Positions 58,132 through 64,000 of a DNA stretch of 64,000 bases are shown here, one piece after another. A program made the position numbers and the translations under genes. Every line of letters begins with the position of its first letter. Position 1 is the stretch's first letter. The DNA is from Streptomyces paradoxus (GTDB lineage: Bacteria; Actinomycetota; Actinomycetes; Streptomycetales; Streptomycetaceae). Where the stretch lies: assembly GCF_014202475.1 (NCBI RefSeq), contig NZ_JACHGV010000001.1:924186-988185 (forward strand), written 5' to 3'. The notes beneath the pieces are model-generated. The model worked only from the letters and a program-made list of their open reading frames with translations. It was not told where the DNA came from and ran no database searches.

Positions 58132-59081
58132 GCGTCGTCACCTCCCCTGAGTCGGCCGACGAGGAACACGGCCAGGGCGATCGAGATCCCGGCCACCATC
58201 ACGCACCCCATCGCCGCCGCGTAGCCGAACTGCCCGTATCGGAAGGCCTCTTCGTAGGCGAACAGCATGGGCAGCCTCGTCCGGCCGCCCGGGCCGCCGT
58301 TGGTCAGGACGTAGACCAGGGCGAAGGAGTTGAAGTTCCAAATCAGGTTGAGCGCGGTGATGGCGAGGGCGATGGGCCGGAGGGCGGGCCAGGTGACCGT
58401 GCGGAAGCGGCGCCAGGCGCCCGCGCCGTCGACCGCCGCCGCCTCGTGCAGCTCACGCGGGGTGTTCTGCAGCCCGGCGAGCAGGGCGACCGTCGTCTGG
58501 GGCATGCCCGCCCAGACGCCGACGACGATCACGGCGGGCAGTGCGGTCGCCAGTCCGCTGAGCCAGTCCCGGCCGCTGCCCAGACCGACGTCGCGCAGGG
58601 TCTCGTTGAGGATGCCCGCGTCCGGGTTGTAGACGAGCCGCCACATGATGCCGACGACGACCTCGGGCATGGCCCACGGGATGATCGCGAGGGCGCGGGC
58701 CAGCCAGCGCAGCCGCAGGCCCTGGTTGAGCAGCAGGGCGAGGCCCAGCGCGAGCAGGAACTGCGGCACGGTCACGCCGACCGCCCACACCAGCCCGATC
58801 CGGAACGACTCCCAGAACAGCGTGTCGTGCAGCAGGTCCCGGAAGTTGAGGGCGCCGATCCACCGGGTGGGCTCGGTGCGGCCCGACTGGGCGTCGGTGA
58901 AGGCCAGCAGAATGCCGTACAGCAGCGGTCCGGCGCTGAGGACGAGGATCGGGAGGAGAGCGGGCAGTACCAGGAACCAGGCGCCGTGGTCGACGGCCTT
59001 CCGGGGCCGGTCCCGGCCGGGTCTGCGGCCGGCCCGCCTCACCTGCGGCGAAGGTGGCGAGGCCTCGGTCACCGATGTCAC
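58128..59081 (-). CDS. Carbohydrate ABC permease, MalF type
   Basis: This 317-residue permease has a short cytoplasmic N-terminus and six or seven helices. The EAA loop is HEAAAVDGAGAWRRFRTVTW. I chose GTG 59081 because AAAGGGG lies 8 bases before it. It is the first gene of the sugar importer operon. It is divergent from a phosphotransferase gene; a GTGCCT-AGGCAC pair (59135-59151) lies in the gap and could be its operator. Confidence 0.88.
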   Translation of the reverse strand: MTSVTEASPPSPQVRRAGRRPGRDRPRKAVDHGAWFLVLPALLPILVLSAGPLLYGILLAFTDAQSGRTEPTRWIGALNFRDLLHDTLFWESFRIGLVWAVGVTVPQFLLALGLALLLNQGLRLRWLARALAIIPWAMPEVVVGIMWRLVYNPDAGILNETLRDVGLGSGRDWLSGLATALPAVIVVGVWAGMPQTTVALLAGLQNTPRELHEAAAVDGAGAWRRFRTVTWPALRPIALAITALNLIWNFNSFALVYVLTNGGPGGRTRLPMLFAYEEAFRYGQFGYAAAMGCVMVAGISIALAVFLVGRLRGGDDA

Positions 59082-59134
59082 GGAATCAGCCCCTTTGCAC
59101 GCTCGGCCGGCCTGGTCATGCTCGTGAAGGCCGT

Positions 59135-59151
59135 GTGCCTCGTCAAGGCAC
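59135..59151. promoter_or_regulatory. Inverted repeat between the sugar importer and phosphotransferase genes
   Basis: GTGCCT and AGGCAC (6-bp arms, 5-base spacer) lie 54 bases from the MalF-type start. This is suitable for a repressor, but it is short and could be chance. Confidence 0.3.
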
Positions 59152-59240
59152 CGCGTACGCCGCCCGACCTGTGCCGATGCGACACTGACCGGTGGATGGC
59201 CGGAACCCGACGGTCGAGGCGTGGACGACGGAGGCGGACG

Positions 59241-60104
59241 ATGGACGAGGCGCGGGCTCGGGACGTACTGGCGGCGGCGGGGGTGCTGCCCGGTGCGGCC
59301 GGGGAGGCGCGGTTGCTCGCCCTGGGCGAGAACGCGGTGTTCGCCGCCGGTGACCTGGTCGTCAAGGTCGGGCGCGATGCCGAACTCCTGGACCGGGCGC
59401 GCCGCGAACTGGACATCGCGGTGTGGCTCGCCGAGGCGGGCGTGCCGGCGGTGCGGGCCGCGGAGCCGGAGGCGCTGCTGGCCGACGGGCATCCGGTGAC
59501 GGTGTGGCACCGGCTGCCGGATGCCGTACGGCCCGCCGAGCCGCGGGATTTGGCCGAACTGCTACGGGTCGTGCACGCCACGCCTTCTCCTCCCTTCGGC
59601 CTTCCGGCCCGTGACCTGCTGGGCGGTGTGGAGCGGTGGCTGCGGCTCGCGGGGGACGCGGTCGATCCCGCGGACGCGGCGTATCTGCGCGAGCGGCGGG
59701 ACGGGTTCGCCGCCCGGGCCGCCGCGCTCACGCCGCATCTGCCGCCGGGGCCGATCCACGGGGACGCGCTGCCGCGCAATGTGCATGTCGGGCCCGACGG
59801 GCCCGTGCTGGTGGACCTGGAGACGGTGTCGGCGGATCTGCGCGAGCACGACCTCGTGGTGATGGCGCTGTCCCACGACCGGTACGGGCTCGGGGACGAG
59901 GCCTACGCGTCCTTCACGCGGACCTACGGCTGGGACGTGCGCGAGTGGGAGGGCTGCGGGGTACTGCGCGGGGCCCGGGAGACGGCCAGTTGCGCCTGGG
60001 TCGCCCAGCATGCGCCGGGCAACCCGAAAGCGCTGGCCGAGTTCGAGCGGCGGGTGCGGTCCCTGCGCGACGGCGACGAGACGGTGCGGTGGTATCCGTT
60101 CTGA
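59241..60104 (+). CDS. APH-fold phosphotransferase family protein
   Basis: This 287-residue protein starts at ATG 59241 after a GGAGG site. The catalytic loop is GPIHGDALPRNVHV (H, D, N) and the metal strand VLVDLETVSADL. It matches the APH/choline kinase family; the substrate is unknown. It ends in a run of 8-bp repeats that place stops in all three frames. It is convergent with the exonuclease gene. Confidence 0.8.
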   Translation: MDEARARDVLAAAGVLPGAAGEARLLALGENAVFAAGDLVVKVGRDAELLDRARRELDIAVWLAEAGVPAVRAAEPEALLADGHPVTVWHRLPDAVRPAEPRDLAELLRVVHATPSPPFGLPARDLLGGVERWLRLAGDAVDPADAAYLRERRDGFAARAAALTPHLPPGPIHGDALPRNVHVGPDGPVLVDLETVSADLREHDLVVMALSHDRYGLGDEAYASFTRTYGWDVREWEGCGVLRGARETASCAWVAQHAPGNPKALAEFERRVRSLRDGDETVRWYPF

Positions 60105-60125
60105 CCGCCTGACCGCCTGACCGCC
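60102..60125. repeat. Three tandem copies of TGACCGCC at the stop of the phosphotransferase gene
   Basis: The 8-bp unit begins at the stop codon (60102) and repeats at 60110 and 60118. Because the unit length is not a multiple of three, the TGAs fall in all three forward frames and form a three-frame stop. Confidence 0.75.
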
Positions 60126-60160
60126 CGGTCGTCCGCTCGCCCGGTCGTCCGGCAGACGCC

Positions 60161-60883
60161 TCAGACCGTCTCGTCCGCCGGCTCCCGCAGGGGCCAGGTC
60201 CCGTCGACGGAGGCGGTCGGATCACCCTTGCCGCGCAGGAAGGCCTGGAAGTCCGCCGCCCACTGCGCGTACCACTCGACCTGGCGGTGGTGCAGGGCCG
60301 CCGGGCCGAGGGTGGCGATCTTGGGGTGGCGGTCGGCTATCGCGCCGGCCAGGCGGGCCGCCGCCAGGGCGTCGGCCATGGCGTCGTGGGCCGTGTCGAG
60401 GACCACGCCGTACTCGGCGCAGACCGCTTCGAGGTTGCGTTTGCCGCGGCGGTAGCGGTCCACCCAGCGGTCGATGGTGTACGGGTCGATGACCGGGGCC
60501 GGGTCCGCACCGCCCAGGCGGTCGCGCAGGGACGGCAGGCCGTGCCGCCGCAGCTCCGCGGAGAGCAGGGTGAGGTCGAAGGCCGCGTTGTAGGCGACGA
60601 CCGGCACACCTGTCTTCCAGTACGAGGTAAGAACGTCGGCCAGCGCGTCCGCCACCTGGTCGGCGGGTCTGCCCTCGGCCGCCGCCCGCTCGTTGCTGAT
60701 GCCGTGCACCGCCACCGCGTCCTCGGGGATCGGCACTCCCGGGTCGGCCAGCCACTCCCGGCGCCCGATCGGCTCTCCGCCCCTGACCTCGATCACGGCC
60801 CCCGTGACGATGCGCGCCTCGCGCGGATCGGTGCCCGTCGTCTCCAGGTCGAAGCCGACCAGCAGCTCCCGGTGCCAGCCCAT
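60161..60883 (-). CDS. DEDDh 3-prime to 5-prime exonuclease
   Basis: This 240-residue nuclease has ExoI DLETTGTDP (D12, E14), ExoII AYNAAFDLTLL, and ExoIII HDAMADALA (H and D), the DnaQ/epsilon-like proofreading family. It is a stand-alone exonuclease, similar to polymerase III epsilon, and acts in the cytoplasm on DNA (or RNA). It starts at ATG 60883, and the family block begins by residue 8. It is convergent with the phosphotransferase. Confidence 0.88.
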   Translation of the reverse strand: MGWHRELLVGFDLETTGTDPREARIVTGAVIEVRGGEPIGRREWLADPGVPIPEDAVAVHGISNERAAAEGRPADQVADALADVLTSYWKTGVPVVAYNAAFDLTLLSAELRRHGLPSLRDRLGGADPAPVIDPYTIDRWVDRYRRGKRNLEAVCAEYGVVLDTAHDAMADALAAARLAGAIADRHPKIATLGPAALHHRQVEWYAQWAADFQAFLRGKGDPTASVDGTWPLREPADETV

Positions 60884-61014
60884 GGGCGGTCCCCCTTCTT
60901 GTGGTGCGTTCCCCCAGTGGTCCCCACCTTCCCACGCACCACTGACAATCCGAGGACCGCGTTCCGGCTACCCGCGGCGGCGGGCCCCGGAACCACCCGG
61001 CATCAAGGCGCAGT

Positions 61015-62256
61015 TCAGGACACCGGCCGTGAATCCGCCCACATCACCTCGAATTCCTCGCGGTAAGTGGGAAAGAGGCCCGCTTCGTCCATCTCGCCCG
61101 ACTTGACCACCTTGCCGCTGTTGCGCAGGACGAACACGGGTGCCTCCATGCCCCGGGTGCGGCGCAGATAGCTCTGCACGACCGCGATCCCGTCCGCGCC
61201 GTCGCCGTCCACGAGATACGCCGTGAAGCGGGGCGTCTCGTCGAAGACCTGGATCTCGAAGGCGCCCGGGTCGCGCAGCCGGGCGCGCACCCGGCGCATG
61301 TGCAGGATGTTCATCTCGACGGCCCGGCTGAGCTCACCGCGCTTGATGCCGAGCTCCCGCTCGCGGCGCTTGACCGCGCTGGAGGCCGGGTTGAGGAACA
61401 GCAGCCTGACCCGGCAGCCGGACTCGGCCAGCCGTACCAGACGCCGCCCGGAGAAGTTCTGCACGAGCAGGTTGAGGCCGATGCCGATGGCGTCGAGACG
61501 GCGGGCGCCGCCGAAGATGTCCTCGGCCGGGAACTGGCGCATCAGGCGCACCCGGTCCGGGTGGACGGCGACCACGTCGGCGTACCGGTCACCGACCAGG
61601 TCCTCGACCGCGTCTATGGGCAGCCGGCGCGCCGACGGCACGTCACCGCCCGCGCCCAGCATCTCCAGCAGCCGGGCCGAGGCCCGCTCGGCCTGGTTCA
61701 GCACGGCCTCGGACAGGGCCCGGTTGCGGGAGACGACGTTGCGGGTGACCTCCAGCTCGTCCAGGGCGAGCTCGACGTCGCGGCGGTCGTCGAAGTAGGG
61801 CTCGAAGCACGGCCAGTGCTGCACCATCAGTTCGCGCAGCTGCGGCAGGGTGAGGAAGGAGAGCACGTTGTCGTCGGCCGGGTCGAGCAGATAGCCCTTG
61901 CGGCGGCTGACCTCGCGGACGGCCACCGCGCGCTGCACCCACTCCTGGCCGGCCGGTCCGGCGGCCGCCACCACCCAGTCCTCGCCGTGGACGGGTTCGT
62001 AGACCGGCCGCAGCACTGCGGCGACCACCGCGCGCAGCCGCTGTTCGACGAGGTTGAGCCAGATGTAGGCCCGGCCGGCCCGCTGGGCGCGGGTGCGCAC
62101 CTCGCGCCAGGCGTCGGCGTCCCAGTCCAGTTCCGGGCCGATCGAACCCGTCGCGTCCATCGGCCGCGCCAGGGACACGGCACCGGTCGGGACGTCTGTG
62201 GAGTTCCCCTCGTGACCCTCGTCACCAGGGGGCAGCTCCAGCCCTCCCGAGCCCAC
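61015..62256 (-). CDS. SAV2148 family HEPN-domain protein with a DUF5919-like C-terminal domain
   Basis: This roughly 413-residue protein is of the actinobacterial SAV2148 HEPN type. The N-terminal region (about 50-215, AYIWLNLVEQRLRAVVAAVL and VVSRNRALSEAVLNQAERAS) is the helical HEPN-like part. The classical R-x4-6-H nuclease motif is not evident. The C-terminal part (about 250-410; LVRLAESGCRVRLLFLNPAS) looks like DUF5919/PLD-type. I placed the start at GTG 62256, behind GGAAGG; TTG 62298 is a longer alternative. Its function is unknown; HEPN proteins often act in RNA cleavage or stress responses. The copper amine oxidase-like gene lies upstream on the same strand. Confidence 0.75.
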   Translation of the reverse strand: MGSGGLELPPGDEGHEGNSTDVPTGAVSLARPMDATGSIGPELDWDADAWREVRTRAQRAGRAYIWLNLVEQRLRAVVAAVLRPVYEPVHGEDWVVAAAGPAGQEWVQRAVAVREVSRRKGYLLDPADDNVLSFLTLPQLRELMVQHWPCFEPYFDDRRDVELALDELEVTRNVVSRNRALSEAVLNQAERASARLLEMLGAGGDVPSARRLPIDAVEDLVGDRYADVVAVHPDRVRLMRQFPAEDIFGGARRLDAIGIGLNLLVQNFSGRRLVRLAESGCRVRLLFLNPASSAVKRRERELGIKRGELSRAVEMNILHMRRVRARLRDPGAFEIQVFDETPRFTAYLVDGDGADGIAVVQSYLRRTRGMEAPVFVLRNSGKVVKSGEMDEAGLFPTYREEFEVMWADSRPVS

Positions 62257-62358
62257 CCGCGCACCGCCTTCCGCTCCCCCGAGCACTCCCCTTGTCAACG
62301 ATCAAGGAAGGGTACTCCGGGAGCGGTCGGCGGTGCAGCCGGATGGGCAGGGTCGATC

Positions 62359-63681
62359 TCAACGGCGGGGCCGCCAGTGCCCGTTCTGCCGGCCGAGCTC
62401 GGCCGGAGTGAGCGGATTCATGGCGGTGACGTCGCGCGGGGCGATGGAGAAGCCCTGCCAGTGGACGGGCATGGGCTGCTGGTCCTCGTCCCGGGCTATG
62501 TGGTGGAAGCCGATGTTCATCCAGACCACCGGGTGGGTCAGGGTCTGTCCGTTCACCCACTTGTCGACGGACTTCCCGGCTCCGGGGCCGCAGTTGCCGG
62601 GGTTGTGGCTGGCGAACAGTTCGCACTTGTTGTACTGCGTGACGTACAGGTCGTGCTTGGTGTAGCTGCGGCCCGGGTACTTGGTGGTGGGTCCGGGGAC
62701 GATCTCGTAGGAGCGCGCGTGTCCGTCCTTGTTCTTGCCGGTCGCGCTGACCATGCGCCACCAGCGGTAGTTCTTGCTGTCCCCGGCCAGTTCCCTGGTC
62801 ACCTTGGTGCGGGTGGTCTTGGTGGTGGGGGCGCGCTGGCCCCGGGTGGGCGCGCTGACGGTGGAGTCGTACTGCTCGACCTTGTTCTTCGTGGAGCCGT
62901 CCAGGGCGAAGTCGAGCCGCCAGAAGGCGTTGTGGCTGTGGCTGGTGGACTTGGCGCTCGCGCCCTTGCCGATGGGCCAGCCGCGGCCGTCACCGGCGTC
63001 GTAGTCGTCCCAGGACAGGCTGCCGGTGGCGCCGACGTTCATGGTGATGGCGCCGTCGTCCTGGAAGCGCCACTCGGTCATGTACTCGTACCAGCCAACC
63101 TGGTTGACCGTGTAGACGAGGAGGTCCTTGCCCTGGGCCTGGAAGACCTTGTTCGCGGTGTCGCCCTGCATGCGGTAGGCGTGGCCCCGGGAGCGGGTCG
63201 TGGTGCACAGGCCCTTGACGTTCGGGTCCTCGTTCCAGGAGTCCGGGACCTTGACGGTCTTGATGGTGCCGCCGGGGCACTCGCCCGGCGCCAGGTTCAT
63301 CAGGCCCTGGGCGAAGTCGAAGCCGGTGAGGTCGTCGTACTCGATGTTGCCGTCGTCGTAAGGGACGTGGATCTGGCCGAGCCGGGCGCTGTTGAGGACC
63401 CTGATCGGTTTGGGCTCGCCCTTGGGCTGGTACGAGATCTTCTCCAGCACGAGGCCGGCCTTGCCGTCGTAGCGCCAGCACATCCGCCAGGTGGTTCCGG
63501 AGGAGAGCTTCTGCTCGATGCGGTAGGCGGCGCTGCAGTCGGCGGCCGCCGCGGCGGCGGGGGCGGCCTTCGGCTGGGCGGTGGCCGGTCCCGCGCCGGC
63601 CGTGGCGCCCGCGGCCAGCGCGGCCACGGTCAGGCCCGCGGCCGCCCGGGTGCGGGCCTTGGTGGTGCTGTTCACGCGCAT
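62359..63681 (-). CDS. Secreted copper amine oxidase-like protein with altered cofactor motif
   Basis: This 440-residue protein has a signal peptide (residues 1-36) and a single copper amine oxidase catalytic domain, shorter than usual (about 650) because the N-terminal domains are absent. The copper ligands H248 and H250 (SHSHNAFWRLDF) and H394 (GFHHIARDED), the probable catalytic base D122 (GFDFAQG) and the TPQ-position tyrosine Y198 are all present. The usual N-Y-D/E motif is W197-Y198-E199 here (VGWYEYM). It may have lost activity or use a modified mechanism. It precedes the partial gene upstream, in the same direction. Confidence 0.75.
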   Translation of the reverse strand: MRVNSTTKARTRAAAGLTVAALAAGATAGAGPATAQPKAAPAAAAAADCSAAYRIEQKLSSGTTWRMCWRYDGKAGLVLEKISYQPKGEPKPIRVLNSARLGQIHVPYDDGNIEYDDLTGFDFAQGLMNLAPGECPGGTIKTVKVPDSWNEDPNVKGLCTTTRSRGHAYRMQGDTANKVFQAQGKDLLVYTVNQVGWYEYMTEWRFQDDGAITMNVGATGSLSWDDYDAGDGRGWPIGKGASAKSTSHSHNAFWRLDFALDGSTKNKVEQYDSTVSAPTRGQRAPTTKTTRTKVTRELAGDSKNYRWWRMVSATGKNKDGHARSYEIVPGPTTKYPGRSYTKHDLYVTQYNKCELFASHNPGNCGPGAGKSVDKWVNGQTLTHPVVWMNIGFHHIARDEDQQPMPVHWQGFSIAPRDVTAMNPLTPAELGRQNGHWRPRR

Positions 63682-63739
63682 GACGAGATGACTCCCTGAC
63701 GAGGAGGAGCGGGGTGGACGGGTGAGCGAGGAGGGTGGG

Positions 63740-64000
63740 TCAGCGGTCGAGCCGGGCGACCTTGCGGGCGCTCAGGTCGATCACCAGCTGACGGGCGTCG
63801 ACCCACGGGCCGTTCTTGATCTTCGGGAACAGCCGGACGCAGCGGTGCTCCCCGCATTTGTCGAGCACGGCGGGCTGGGCGCCCGGCGCGGCCCGGTAGA
63901 CGGCTCCGCTGAGCTGGAGCTGGTCCGGGGAGGTGAGCGTCTTGCCGGTGGCGTCCTTGTAGTCGGCCTCGAGGCCCGAGCCGAGCGGGTCGGCGATCAG
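63740..64000 (-). CDS. C-terminal part of a secreted protein paired with the copper amine oxidase-like gene (gene continues past the window)
   Basis: The minus-strand frame is open from 64000 to the stop at 63740-63742, giving 86 codons. The visible part reads LIADPLGSGLEADYKDATGK and, near the end, CGEHRCVRLFPKIKNGPWVD, then LSARKVARLDR. Similar proteins are found beside this kind of amine oxidase in Streptomyces and carry Tat signals, from memory. Its function is unknown. It ends 58 bases before the amine oxidase start, so the two probably share a transcript. Confidence 0.6.
   Translation of the reverse strand: MIADPLGSGLEADYKDATGKTLTSPDQLQLSGAVYRAAPGAQPAVLDKCGEHRCVRLFPKIKNGPWVDARQLVIDLSARKVARLDR

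Noticed and set aside
1..64000. bldA-dependent TTA codons
   Set aside because: All TTA or TAA strings I met inside genes fall out of frame (mostly as part of TAC codons); none was in-frame, though a computed check would be firmer.

Overview
The window reads as Streptomyces chromosome. The DNA is very GC-rich, third codon positions are almost all G or C, GTG starts are frequent, several enzymes carry Tat signals, and I noticed no in-frame TTA codon. The sulfur-assimilation operon, the lrm/mgt macrolide-resistance pair and a SAV2148-type HEPN protein are all typical of the genus. I see about 63 protein genes, one clear pseudogene fragment, and no rRNA, tRNA, CRISPR array, insertion sequence or prophage.

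Layout. 1-7.7 kb: the end of an ABC-2 drug/lipid exporter, an MFS exporter, a nucleotidyltransferase-like gene with a structured leader, an overlapping TetR/phosphotransferase pair, and a MmyB-type regulator divergent from a small NTF2-fold protein. 6.9-17.4 kb: a plant polysaccharide locus with a PEP mutase-like enzyme, a DUF2264 hydrolase, rhamnogalacturonan acetylesterase, rhamnogalacturonan lyase, an exo-beta-1,3-galactanase-type GH43-CBM13, an arabinofuranosidase-type GH43, and a large beta-helix surface protein. 17.4-26.9 kb: a MOSC protein, a phosphotransferase, an amino-acid permease divergent from homocysteine methyltransferase, two LacI regulators, a carboxylesterase, a decayed GH43 remnant and a Rid protein. 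27-38 kb: an XRE membrane protein facing a secreted peptidoglycan-binding-like protein, a VOC protein, two AraC regulators, an NmrA reductase, a BrkB membrane protein, an acyl-CoA dehydrogenase, a GAF regulator, a secreted unknown and a GNAT enzyme.

38-47.6 kb is the sulfur operon: a cysteine-containing leader peptide, ferredoxin sulfite reductase, a zinc-ribbon protein, cysH, cysC, cysD, cysN, a sulfonate ABC transporter and a sirohydrochlorin chelatase. Most junctions overlap (GTGA/ATGA), so the set is probably cotranscribed: it imports sulfonates, activates sulfate, reduces it to sulfide and helps supply siroheme. 47.6-53.7 kb holds an orphan gas-vesicle GvpF/L protein, two small enzymes or unknowns, an MMPL exporter with a strong terminator, and an M43 metalloprotease. 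53.7-59.1 kb, read leftwards, is a sugar ABC importer without its own ATPase, then an Erm-type 23S rRNA methylase (lrm) and a macrolide glycosyltransferase (mgt). 59.2-64 kb holds a phosphotransferase, a DEDDh exonuclease, the SAV2148 HEPN protein, a copper amine oxidase-like secreted protein and the end of a further gene.

The most interesting signal is upstream of lrm. An apparent promoter ends at a GTG that would begin a leaderless 35-codon peptide, and the following RNA has a segment that can pair either with the peptide-coding part (11 bp) or with the sequence touching the lrm ribosome-binding site (10 bp). That is the layout of a macrolide-inducible translational attenuator. mgt seems to have its own leaderless promoter with a perfect 14-bp palindrome in the spacer. 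Other points are an in-frame Streptomyces dispersed repeat inside the acetylesterase, a copper amine oxidase with an altered cofactor motif, a sequestered ribosome-binding site at 2.8-2.9 kb, and shared LacI-type boxes linking the pectin locus to a regulator 14 kb away.
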